This document shows, one piece after another, positions 1 to 7,340 of a stretch of DNA of 64,000 nucleotides. The notes under the pieces are model-generated. The model had not been told where the DNA came from and did not search any database. It was given only the letters and a program-made list of their open reading frames with translations. A program made the position numbers and the translations under genes. Location: NCBI RefSeq assembly GCF_001714725.1, contig NZ_CP016447.1, positions 1,875,001-1,939,000 on the forward strand. Reading direction: 5' to 3'. The DNA comes from Acidovorax sp. RAC01. GTDB lineage: Bacteria; Pseudomonadota; Gammaproteobacteria; Burkholderiales; Burkholderiaceae_C. Positions within the stretch are counted from its first letter, which is position 1. Each line of letters starts with the position of its first letter.

Positions 1-466
1 GCGCCAGGCCATCGGCCAGGCTCAGGTTGTGCAATAACCGGGCTGCGGAGGTGCCCTGCGGCAGCAGCACCAGCACCACGCCCGCAAAGGCCAGCGCCAG
101 GCGCATCAGCGCGGCGGGCGTAGGCCGCTCGCCCAGAATGCGCCAGGCCAGCAGCACGGCCCACGCGGGCATCAGATAGAACAGCAGGATCACACGCACC
201 ACGTCGCCAATGGTCACGGCCCAGTTGAAGGCCACGTTGTTCAGGCCCGATGCCACCGCCAGCAGCCACAGCCCGGGGTGGTCGCGCAACTGGCGCACGA
301 TGCCGGGGCGCCAGGCCAGCAGCGCCAGCAGCACCACCGCATACATGCAGGCCGTGGCCCACAGCGGGTGCAGCCCCGCCTGGTGCATGCGCTGAAACGG
401 CCACCAGGCCAGGCCCCAGACAAAGGCGTTGAACAGCAGGGCGGCAAAGGGCAGGGGAGAATGCAT
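1..466 (-). CDS. EamA/DMT family exporter, N-terminal part (runs off window)
   Basis: Reading leftwards from the ATG at 466, about 155 codons are open to the window edge. The protein begins MHSPLPFAALLFNAFVWGLA and continues as a chain of hydrophobic segments, with the WGLAWWPF and ERPTPAALMRLALAFAGVVL stretches typical of the EamA (drug/metabolite transporter) family, whose full-length members have ten membrane segments in two repeats. About the first half is present, ending at the edge rather than at a stop. The substrate cannot be told. The start lies only 21 bp from the left end of an IS5-group element (488-1664), so the native promoter has probably been displaced; expression may now depend on the insertion sequence or a promoter created at the junction. 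Family assignment is firm, function is not. Confidence 0.7.
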   Translation of the reverse strand, partial: MHSPLPFAALLFNAFVWGLAWWPFQRMHQAGLHPLWATACMYAVVLLALLAWRPGIVRQLRDHPGLWLLAVASGLNNVAFNWAVTIGDVVRVILLFYLMPAWAVLLAWRILGERPTPAALMRLALAFAGVVLVLLPQGTSAARLLHNLSLADGLA

Positions 467-487
467 TGAGAATAAAACCGGCTCTAG

Positions 488-1664
488 GGTCCCTCTGCAC
501 AAATCCCTGCGCTGTGTGCCTGGACATGGCTGAAGCCCAGACAATAAGGCCATGAAGCAAAGCAGCCTGGGACTGAGCAACACCACCAAGCGCACGCGCA
601 AGCGTGAATTCCTTGACTCCATGGAACTGGTGGTGCCCTGGGCTGAACTGGTCTCGCTGATAGAGCCCTACGCACCCGAGTGCGGACGCCGGGGCCAGCA
701 GCCTTTTTCGGTGCAGATCCTGCTGCGCATCCATTTCATGCAGCAGTGGTTCAAGCTCAGCGACCCAGCCATGGAAGAAGCACTGCACGACGTGCCTGCC
801 TTTCGGGACTTTGCCGGCCTGTCTCACTGGGATGAACACATCCCCAGTGAATCGAGCATCTTGCGTTTCAGGCATCTGCTGGAGCGCCACAAGCTGGCCG
901 AACAAATACTCGCTACCGTCAATGCGCTGCTGCAGGCCAAAGGGCTGCAACTCAAAGCGGGCACGGTGGTGGATGCCACGCTCATTGCCGCACCCAGCTC
1001 CACCAAGAATCAAAAGGGCGAGCGCGACCCCGAGATGCACCAAAGCAAGAAGGGCAACCAGTGGTACTTCGGCATGAAGGCCCACATTGGCGTAGATGCG
1101 GACTCAGGCCTGGTGCACAGCGTTCGAGGCACCAGCGGCAATGTGAACGACGTGGTTGAAGCAAACAGTCTGCTGCATGGGCAAGAAACTGATGCCTTTG
1201 GTGACGCGGGCTACCAAGGGGTGGACAGGCGGCCCGATGCCAACAAGAACGTGCGATGGCATGTGGCCATGCGCCCTGGGTTGCGCCGGGCTCTGGACAA
1301 GGGCAACCCTGTGGGGGTGCTGATCGATCAACTTGAACGCACCAAGGCCAGCATCCGGGCCAGGGTGGAGCACCCGTTCCGAGTGATCAAGCAGCAGTTT
1401 GGATATGTGAAGGTGCGCTACCGTGGGCTCAAGAAGAACACGGCGCAGATCGTCACGCTATTTGCGCTGTCAAATCTGTGGATGGCAAGGCACAAACTGC
1501 TGGCCTGTCGGGGACAGGTGCGTCTGCAAGGGGCTTAATGCCCCGCGACGCCGGGCAATTGCCCTCGCGCAGCGCCTGCTGGGCGTGCCCAACTCTCGAA
1601 AGCAGGTGCTGTTTTAGTGCGGCCTCGCTATGGCACAGCCAGAACCGATTGGTGAAGAGGTTCC
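488..1664 (+). mobile_element. IS5-group insertion sequence (about 1.18 kb)
   Basis: One transposase gene fills the element. The left end GGTCCCTCTGCACAAATC (488-505) and the right end at 1647-1664, read on the minus strand as GGAACCTCTTCACCAATC, match at 14 of 18 positions. Both ends are bordered by CTAG (484-487 and 1665-1668), which fits the four-base YTAR target duplication of the IS5 group. The length of 1177 bp also fits that group. A second set of ends lies just outside to the right (1669-1793), whose outer end resembles the left end even better (16 of 18), so the alternative boundary 488-1793 cannot be excluded. Confidence 0.75.
552..1538 (+). CDS. IS5-family DDE transposase
   Basis: This 328-residue protein carries out cut-and-paste movement of the surrounding element. 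It has the IS5/IS1182-type architecture: an N-terminal helical region of about 130 residues with the motif around SHWDEHIPSESSILRFRHLL, then a DDE nuclease core. The catalytic residues read as Asp141 (VVDATLIAAPSS), Asp218 (GDAGYQG) and Glu273 (RARVEHPFRVIKQQFG), with the expected Y/R/K residues after the glutamate. The frame is intact from ATG at 552 to the stop at 1538, so the enzyme looks complete. It starts 64 bp inside the left inverted repeat and ends 126 bp before the nearer right end. The gene reads away from the EamA exporter gene to its left. Confidence 0.92.
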   Translation: MKQSSLGLSNTTKRTRKREFLDSMELVVPWAELVSLIEPYAPECGRRGQQPFSVQILLRIHFMQQWFKLSDPAMEEALHDVPAFRDFAGLSHWDEHIPSESSILRFRHLLERHKLAEQILATVNALLQAKGLQLKAGTVVDATLIAAPSSTKNQKGERDPEMHQSKKGNQWYFGMKAHIGVDADSGLVHSVRGTSGNVNDVVEANSLLHGQETDAFGDAGYQGVDRRPDANKNVRWHVAMRPGLRRALDKGNPVGVLIDQLERTKASIRARVEHPFRVIKQQFGYVKVRYRGLKKNTAQIVTLFALSNLWMARHKLLACRGQVRLQGA

Positions 1665-1668
1665 CTAG

Positions 1669-1793
1669 GGAGCCTCTGCCCAAATTAAGCGGCAAGTGTG
1701 CGCTGCGGATCGGGATGGGATGCAAGGCGCAAAACGCGGCAGACCGCCCGAGACAGCAGATGCACACGGCGCGCTGATTCGTGCAGAGGGCCC
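1669..1793. mobile_element. Mini-element with IS5-like ends, abutting the IS
   Basis: A 125-bp stretch without a gene begins GGAGCCTCTGCCCAAATT (1669-1686) and ends at 1776-1793 with a sequence that reads GGGCCCTCTGCACGAATC on the minus strand. These ends match each other at 13 of 18 positions and match the ends of the neighbouring IS. CTAG stands on both sides (1665-1668, shared with the IS, and 1794-1797). It looks like a non-autonomous derivative that the same transposase could recognise. It could instead be the distal part of a longer IS. Confidence 0.5.
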
Positions 1794-1818
1794 CTAGCGC
1801 TTGATGAATAAGCGCGAA

Positions 1819-1841
1819 CAGCTATAAATTATGTAGCAATT
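1819..1841. repeat. AT-rich dispersed repeat, core-only copy 1
   Basis: The segment GCTATAAATTATGTAGCAAT (1821-1840) is an imperfect inverted repeat that matches the AT-rich core of longer copies at 5576, 9818, 24901, 43731, 56509 and 63489. The GC-rich second half of the family is not evident here. It sits between the mini-element and the 3' end of lplT. Confidence 0.4.
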
Positions 1842-1894
1842 GACCTTAGGGCGCAGCTCTCAAAACCGGCGAGGCCCACGCCAGTGCCACCGTG

Positions 1895-1962
1895 GAGCTG
1901 GCTCTGCCAGGCCAGGGGTGGCGTCCCCCTCAGGGGGAAGGCGCGCAGCGCCTCACGGGGAG
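1895..1962 (-). repeat. Stop-adjacent GC-rich hairpin repeat, copy 1 (after lplT)
   Basis: Read on the minus strand, the repeat starts two bases after the lplT stop codon with CCCCGTGAGGCGCTGCGCGC, continues with CTTCCCCCTGAGGGGGACGC and then a CCCCTGGCCTGG block. The CCCCCTGAGGGGG part is a strong hairpin. Matching copies follow stop codons at 8927, 24049 and 54482 in the same relative orientation. It may act as a terminator or protect mRNA 3' ends. Confidence 0.65.
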
Positions 1963-3267
1963 TCAATGGTGCGTGTCGTGCCGCGCAATGTCCAGCAGGT
2001 GGTTCACTTCGTCGCGGTGGTTGATGCAGTTGCGCTGGTGCCAGCGGCGGATGATCCACATCACGCCCGCCACCACCAGGCCAAACGCCGTGATGGCGCC
2101 AAACACCGACAGGCCGAGCTTGAGCGACAGGCTGTAGAACGCGCCCAGGCCCAGGATGCAGGCCTGCTCGTTGAAGTTCTGCACGGCAATCGAGCGGCCG
2201 GCGCCCATCAGGTTGTGGCCGCGGTGCTGCAGCAGCGCATTCATGGGCACCACCAGGTAGCCGCCCAGGCCGCCCAGGATGATGAGGAAGGGGATGGCGA
2301 TCCAGATGTTGCTGATGAACACCATCAGGATCAGCAGCAGCCCCATGGCAATGCCCAGCGGAATCACCTTGGTGGCCATGTCCAGCCGCATGCGCATGGA
2401 GGCCACCACCGCGCCCACAGCGGTGCCGATGGCCACCACGCCGGTCAGGGCCGAGGCCTGCGTCGTGTTGTAGCCCAGCGCCACGGCGGCCCAGGCCAGC
2501 ACGATGAACTTGAGGTTACCGCCCGCGCCCCAGAACAGGGTGGTGGTGGCCAGCGAAATCTGGCCGAGCTTGTCGCGCCACAGGCGGCTGTTGCACGACC
2601 AGAAGTCGGGCAGCAGGTTCAGGGCGTTGGCCACCACGCTGCGGCTGGGGTCGGCGCGCAGGGGGCGCATTTCCACGCCGGTGTGCGGGATGCGGGTGTT
2701 GAACCAGGCGGCCAGGGCATACACGGCAATCAGTGCGGCAATGGCCGACTCGGCGGGTGTGTCCACGCCGGTGTCGATCATCGGGATGTCGATGCCCAGC
2801 AGCATGGCAGACATGTGCCGCCCCACCAGCTGGCCCCCCAGCAGCACGCCCAGAATGATCGAGGCAATGGTGAGCCCTTCGATCCAGCCATTGGCCTTGA
2901 CGAGCTGCGATGCAGGCAGCAGCTCGGTCAGGATGCCGTACTTGGCAGGCGAGTAGGCGGCGGCGCCGAGGCCCACCACCGCGTAGGCGATGAGCGGGTG
3001 CGATCCAAACAGCATCATCAGGCAGCCCACCACCTTGATGGCATTGCTGACGAACATCACCTTGCCCTTGGGCAGCGCGTCGGCAAAGGCGCCGACAAAC
3101 GGGGCCAGCACGACATAAAACAGCGCGAACATCGGCACCAGAGCAGCGCGTTGCCATTCGGGCGCGCCCCCGGTGCGCAGGAGTTCAACGGCAGCGACGA
3201 AGAGTGCGTTGTCGGCCAGCGAGCTGAAAAACTGCGCCGACATGATGGTGTAAAAACCGCGCTTCAT
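1963..3267 (-). CDS. lplT: Lysophospholipid transporter LplT (MFS)
   Basis: This 434-residue inner-membrane protein belongs to the major facilitator superfamily and is expected to move lysophospholipids inward across the inner membrane for re-acylation. It resembles Escherichia coli LplT from memory at several places: AQFFSSLADNALFVAA near the N-terminus, GLGAAAYSPAKYGILTELLP around residues 105-125, SLFWGAG-type TTLFWGAGGNLKF, and VPMNALLQHRGHNLMGAGRS in the C-terminal half. About eleven or twelve membrane segments are visible. It is divergent from alr with 167 bp between the start codons. The acyltransferase/ligase partner Aas is not next to it. A stop-adjacent GC-rich repeat begins right after its stop codon and may end its transcript. 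Confidence 0.88.
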   Translation of the reverse strand: MKRGFYTIMSAQFFSSLADNALFVAAVELLRTGGAPEWQRAALVPMFALFYVVLAPFVGAFADALPKGKVMFVSNAIKVVGCLMMLFGSHPLIAYAVVGLGAAAYSPAKYGILTELLPASQLVKANGWIEGLTIASIILGVLLGGQLVGRHMSAMLLGIDIPMIDTGVDTPAESAIAALIAVYALAAWFNTRIPHTGVEMRPLRADPSRSVVANALNLLPDFWSCNSRLWRDKLGQISLATTTLFWGAGGNLKFIVLAWAAVALGYNTTQASALTGVVAIGTAVGAVVASMRMRLDMATKVIPLGIAMGLLLILMVFISNIWIAIPFLIILGGLGGYLVVPMNALLQHRGHNLMGAGRSIAVQNFNEQACILGLGAFYSLSLKLGLSVFGAITAFGLVVAGVMWIIRRWHQRNCINHRDEVNHLLDIARHDTHH

Positions 3268-3434
3268 CGAATGGCTGGAGGCTGCATCAGCGGGGCTGAT
3301 GCGCTGTTAAAAGTGGGACGCTGGCTGGTGACAGACGGTTATATCACGCGGATAAACGGCCGCAGTGCCAGAATCCTCCGCGTATTCCCCGGTAGATTCT
3401 TCCGGTCCTTCACGCCCTTTCACGCTGCCCCGCC

Positions 3435-4550
3435 ATGCCCCGCCCCATTGCCGCCACCATCCACACCGCCGCCTTGCATCACAACCTGCAGCGGGTGCGC
3501 CAGTCGGTGCCCGACGCCAAGGTGTGGGCGGTGGTCAAGGCCAATGCCTACGGCCACGGCATCGAGCGCGTGTTTGAAGGCCTGCGCGGTGCCGACGGCT
3601 TTGCGCTGCTGGACCTGGCCGAGGCCGAGCGCGTGCGCCACCTGGGCTGGCGCGGCCCCATCCTGCTGCTGGAGGGCGTGTTCGAGCCGCGCGACCTGGA
3701 GCTGTGCTCGCGCCTGGGCCTGTGGCACGCCGTGCACTGCGACGAGCAGATCGACATGCTGGCCGCGCACAAGACGCAGGTGCCGCACCGCGTGTTTCTC
3801 AAGATGAACTCGGGCATGAACCGCCTGGGGTTCACGCCTGCCCGCTACCGCGCGGCCTGGGCGCGGCTGGGTGCACTGCCGCAGGTCGACGAGATCTCGG
3901 TCATGACGCATTTCAGCGACGCCGACAGCCCGCGCGGCATTGGCCACCAGATCGAGGCCTTCAACGCCGCCACGCAGGACCTGCCGGGCGAGCGCAGCGT
4001 GTCCAACAGCGCGGCCACCCTGCGCCACCACACCGATGCGCGCCTGCGCTCGGACTGGGTGCGCGCGGGCATCGTGCTGTACGGCAGCGCACCCGACTTT
4101 CCTGAAAACAGCCCCGCGCACTGGCAGGTGCAGCCCACCATGACGCTCTCGACCCGCCTGCTGGCGGTGCAGCATCTGCAACCCGGCGACACGGTGGGTT
4201 ACGGCTCGCGCTTTCGTGCCACCGAGCCGCTGACCATCGGCATCGCCGCCTGCGGCTATGCCGACGGCTACCCGCGCCACTGCGACACCGGCACCCCCGT
4301 GCTGGTGGGCGGAGTGCGCACGCAGCTGGTGGGCCGGGTGAGCATGGACATGGTCACGGTGGACCTCACGCCCGTGCTGGCTGCGGGCGTGGCGGCGGGT
4401 TTCGGCACCGAGGTCACGCTGTGGGGCAGGGCCTCGACCGGGGCTATCTTGCCCATCGATGACGTGGCCCAGGCCGCTGGCACCGTGGGTTACGAGCTGA
4501 TGTGCGCGCTGGCGCAGCGCGTGCCGGTGGTGGTGGAAGGCGCTGCCTGA
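3435..4550 (+). CDS. alr: Alanine racemase
   Basis: This 371-residue PLP enzyme interconverts L- and D-alanine, supplying D-alanine for peptidoglycan. The PLP-binding lysine is Lys35 in [11 protein letters not shown], near the N-terminus of the TIM-barrel domain. The second catalytic base is Tyr256 in TVGYGSRF, and the C-terminal beta domain carries the [11 protein letters not shown] motif typical of the family. Length is normal. The start at 3435 gives [20 protein letters not shown], which aligns with the usual beginning. It lies divergent to lplT and is followed after 84 bp by a membrane protein gene. Both biosynthetic and catabolic racemases share these motifs; as no dadA is nearby, the biosynthetic form is more likely. 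Confidence 0.95.
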   Translation: MPRPIAATIHTAALHHNLQRVRQSVPDAKVWAVVKANAYGHGIERVFEGLRGADGFALLDLAEAERVRHLGWRGPILLLEGVFEPRDLELCSRLGLWHAVHCDEQIDMLAAHKTQVPHRVFLKMNSGMNRLGFTPARYRAAWARLGALPQVDEISVMTHFSDADSPRGIGHQIEAFNAATQDLPGERSVSNSAATLRHHTDARLRSDWVRAGIVLYGSAPDFPENSPAHWQVQPTMTLSTRLLAVQHLQPGDTVGYGSRFRATEPLTIGIAACGYADGYPRHCDTGTPVLVGGVRTQLVGRVSMDMVTVDLTPVLAAGVAAGFGTEVTLWGRASTGAILPIDDVAQAAGTVGYELMCALAQRVPVVVEGAA

Positions 4551-4634
4551 GCCCCGTCGCATCGATGGCCGACCTGCGCACCAAAGCGATGGTCGCGGCC
4601 CATATCGTCCACTGACCCTTGCAAGACCCTCACC

Positions 4635-5492
4635 ATGGCCACACAGCAACGCCCGTCCAGCACACCTGCCGCCGCCCGCGGCAAGCCTTCCAGCTGGCGC
4701 GCCGTGCGCATGCCGCAGCTGCACCCGCACGATGTGGCGCAGACCCTGCAGCAGCGGCACAGCCTGCGCTGGCACGGGCTGCTGATCGGCAGCTTCACGC
4801 TGTTGATGATGTGGCTGACCTCGCATGTGCAGATGCGGATGGGGGTGGAGTCGCTGGCGCTGCGTTACCTGGTCACGCTGTCGGTGGGCTATGTGGCCTA
4901 TCTGCTGGTGGTGCGGACCTGGGCTGCGCGGCTGGTGCGCGATGAGGACAGCGGCGGTCTGGAAGGCGGCTCAGATGCTGCCGAGCTTGCCGCCGACGTG
5001 GCCGACATGGCGTGGTCGCGCGGTGGTGGAAACACCGGCACCGTGCCCGTGCGCGTACCGCGCCTGCCCGAGGTGCAGCCCGGCATCGACGCCGGCAGCA
5101 GCAGCGGCGTGCTGGACGGCCTGGGCGACATGGCCAGCGGCGCGGCAGATGCCATTGGCGGCGCGGACGACGGTGCGGTGATCGTGGTGCCCATCGTCGC
5201 CATCTTCCTCATCGGCTCGGCCCTGATACTCGGCGCGGGCTCGCTGGCCATGCTGTTCTTTGGCTGGGATGTGCTGCTGGCCGTGGCGGTGGAAGTGGCG
5301 TTTTCGGTGGTGGCCGCCCGCGCTGCTGTGGGCGTGGAGCGCGAGGGCTGGCTCTCGGCCGCCGTGCGCCTGACCTGGAAGCCCCTGCTGGGCGCGCTGC
5401 TGTGCGCCGTGGTGCTGGGCGCCACCATCGACCATTTCCTGCCCGGCGTGCAATCGCTGCCCGAGGCGGTGCGGGCCATTCAGGGGCGCTGA
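4635..5492 (+). CDS. Membrane protein of unknown function
   Basis: I do not recognise this 285-residue protein. It has an N-terminal basic stretch, two membrane segments around residues 48-62 and 75-93, a soluble acidic and glycine-rich loop (about 95-178, with GGLEGGSDAAELAADVADMA), and then three hydrophobic segments around 180-265. It ends with a short region containing a predicted amphipathic stretch. The arrangement suggests an inner-membrane protein with one sizable loop. It follows alr on the same strand after 84 bp and could be co-transcribed, but nothing ties it to cell-wall synthesis. Codon use is typical of the window, so I consider it a real gene. Downstream lies a short GGGCTGCT tandem repeat and an AT-rich dispersed repeat. 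Confidence 0.7.
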   Translation: MATQQRPSSTPAAARGKPSSWRAVRMPQLHPHDVAQTLQQRHSLRWHGLLIGSFTLLMMWLTSHVQMRMGVESLALRYLVTLSVGYVAYLLVVRTWAARLVRDEDSGGLEGGSDAAELAADVADMAWSRGGGNTGTVPVRVPRLPEVQPGIDAGSSSGVLDGLGDMASGAADAIGGADDGAVIVVPIVAIFLIGSALILGAGSLAMLFFGWDVLLAVAVEVAFSVVAARAAVGVEREGWLSAAVRLTWKPLLGALLCAVVLGATIDHFLPGVQSLPEAVRAIQGR

Positions 5493-5575
5493 GGGGCGCC
5501 GAGCGGGCGCTGGGCTGCTGGGCTGCTGGGCTGCTATTGGGCCGCGTTCACGAGTCCTTGGGCAGTCAGCCAGTT

Positions 5576-5643
5576 TGCTATTAAATAAATAGCATTGAGT
5601 GCATATGAAACAAGCGCTAGAGCCTTGTTTGGCTTCAAAAATT
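5576..5643 (+). repeat. AT-rich dispersed repeat, copy 2
   Basis: TGCTATTAAATAAATAGCA (5576 onward) is followed after some 16 bases by CAAGCGCTAGAGCC and a TTGTTTGGCTTCAAAAATT tail. This two-part layout, an AT-rich inverted repeat and then a GCGCTAGAGGC-like block with a T-rich GGC end, is the family pattern. It lies between the convergent ends of the membrane protein gene and argP, so it could contribute to termination. Confidence 0.65.
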
Positions 5644-5659
5644 CCGTGGGGACGTGTTT

Positions 5660-6562
5660 TCAGCCCTTCACGGCCGTGCCCAGCAGCACGCTGGCCGCTG
5701 CCTCGCGCACGGCTTCGGTCATGTGGTTCAGTGTCCGCACGTTCAGGCGCCAGTACTGCCAGTACAGCGCCACGTCCACCGGCTTGCCCGGGATCAGCTC
5801 CACCAGCTCGCCCGCCTTGCGCGCATCCACCACCATGGGGTCGGGGATCATGCCCCAGCCCAGGCCTGCGCGCGTGGTGGTGACAAACGCATGCGCCTCG
5901 GGCAGCCAGTGCACGGGCGGGGCGATGGCGCGGCGCGTCACGCGGCGCACAAAGCGCTCCTGCAATGCGTCCTTGCGGTTGAAGACCAGCATGGGCGCCT
6001 GCGCCAGCGTGGCAGCTGTCACGCCGGCGGCAAAGTGGCGCTGCATGAAGGCGGGGCTGGCCAGGGCCCGGTAGCGCAGCACGCCCAGCGGCAGCACCTT
6101 GCAGCCCTGCACAGGCTGCGGGTCGGCCGTCACGGCGGCCATCACGCGGCCCTCGCGCAGCAGGTTGGCCGAGTGGTCCTGGTCCTCCACATGGATGTCG
6201 AAGGTGATGTTCTGGCCCTCGGCGGCCCGCGCCATGGCCAGCGGCAGCCAGGTGGCCAGCGAATCGGCATTCACCCCCACGGCCAGCCGCGTGCTGGTGT
6301 GCTGCCCGCCGCCGATGGCATCGAGCGCATCGGCCTCGCTCAGCGCCACCTCGCGCGCATGGCGGTACAGGGCCTGGCCTGCCTCGGTGGGTGTGCAGGG
6401 CGCGGCGCGGCGCACCAGCACCTGGCCCACGCGCTCTTCCAGCAGCTTGATGCGCTGCGACACCGCCGAGCGGGTGACGTGCAGCACCGCCGCGGCGCGC
6501 TCGAAGCTGCCTTCGTCCACCACGGCGGCAAAGGCGCTGAGCTGGGCTGAATCAAGGGCCAT
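5660..6562 (-). CDS. argP: LysR-family regulator, ArgP/IciA type
   Basis: This 300-residue protein has an N-terminal winged helix-turn-helix (residues about 4-62, with GSFERAAAVLHVTRSAVSQRIK) and a C-terminal periplasmic-binding-like effector domain. The sequence MALDSAQLSAFAAVVDEGSF and the region around LPLGVLRYRALASPAFM are those of ArgP/IciA/LysG proteins, which sense lysine or arginine and control basic-amino-acid exporters. The gene is divergent from an ArgO/LysE exporter gene 89 bp away, which is the classical regulator-target arrangement and strongly supports the assignment. The 6563-6651 region should hold the operator. Its 3' end meets an AT-rich dispersed repeat. Confidence 0.87.
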   Translation of the reverse strand: MALDSAQLSAFAAVVDEGSFERAAAVLHVTRSAVSQRIKLLEERVGQVLVRRAAPCTPTEAGQALYRHAREVALSEADALDAIGGGQHTSTRLAVGVNADSLATWLPLAMARAAEGQNITFDIHVEDQDHSANLLREGRVMAAVTADPQPVQGCKVLPLGVLRYRALASPAFMQRHFAAGVTAATLAQAPMLVFNRKDALQERFVRRVTRRAIAPPVHWLPEAHAFVTTTRAGLGWGMIPDPMVVDARKAGELVELIPGKPVDVALYWQYWRLNVRTLNHMTEAVREAAASVLLGTAVKG

Positions 6563-6651
6563 GGAGCGAAGCCGGTAGGGTTAGAGATTTTGACGGAACG
6601 TTAAAAAGTATAGCTGGCGTGAAGGCAGGGCCATCTGCAGAATCGCGGCCC

Positions 6652-7260
6652 ATGACCACCACTGCCCTCGTTCACGGATTCACATCGACCGCGCTGCTCA
6701 TCATGGCGATTGGCGCGCAAAACGCCTTTGTGCTGCGCCAGGGCTTGCGGCGCGAGCATGTGCTGCCGGTGGTGATGGTGTGCGCGCTGTCTGACGCCGT
6801 GCTGCTGCAGGCGGGCGTGTGGGGCATGGGCGGCGTGCTGGCCGCGCGGCCCGAGTGGGCGCAGTTCATGCGCTGGGCGGGGGCGGTATTCCTGGCGGGC
6901 TACGCGCTGCAGGCCGGGGCCCGCGCGCTGCGCCCGGCCCATCTGCTGGTCTCTGCGGGCGGCCCGGGTGCCAGCCTGCGCACCACGCTGCTCACCGTGA
7001 CGGCGCTCACCTGGCTGAACCCGCATGTGTACCTGGACACCGTGGTGCTGCTGGGCACCATGGCGAGCCCGTACCCGGTGTGGGGGCGGTCTGCGTTTGC
7101 GGTGGGCGGTGCGCTGGCCAGTGCGGCGTGGTTCACGGCTTTGGGCTTTGGCGCGCGCTGGCTGGCGCCGGTGTTTGCATCGCCCCGCGCATGGCGGGTG
7201 CTCGATGGCGTGACGGCCGCCACCATGATGGTGCTGGCAGCGGTGATGGCTCTAAGCTAA
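6652..7260 (+). CDS. argO: LysE/ArgO family amino-acid exporter
   Basis: This 202-residue inner-membrane protein is expected to export arginine and/or lysine. It starts MTTTALVHGFTSTALLIMAI and carries the diagnostic GAQNAFVLRQGLRREHV motif of the LysE family, followed by TALTWLNPHVYLDTVVLLG, with about five or six membrane segments. An upstream GTG at 6619 is in frame, but the ATG at 6652 matches the usual family beginning, and a TTGACG element at 6590 would place transcription close to the GTG, so I chose 6652. No strong ribosome binding site is visible. Regulation by the divergent ArgP-type gene is inferred from gene order. Confidence 0.87.
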   Translation: MTTTALVHGFTSTALLIMAIGAQNAFVLRQGLRREHVLPVVMVCALSDAVLLQAGVWGMGGVLAARPEWAQFMRWAGAVFLAGYALQAGARALRPAHLLVSAGGPGASLRTTLLTVTALTWLNPHVYLDTVVLLGTMASPYPVWGRSAFAVGGALASAAWFTALGFGARWLAPVFASPRAWRVLDGVTAATMMVLAAVMALS

Positions 7261-7340
7261 CAATGATTTGTTCGTTACACGGGTAAAGGATTTCGGCCAT
7301 AGTGCAGGGCTGGTTTGATCCATCCCTCCGGAGCCCTTTC

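Noticed and set aside
1840..3807. 655-codon plus-strand open frame over lplT
   Set aside because: It overlaps lplT and the start of alr, both clear genes, and shows no recognisable domain.
6619..6651. N-terminal extension of the ArgO-type exporter from GTG 6619
   Set aside because: The extra residues lie before the usual family start and no ribosome binding site supports the GTG.
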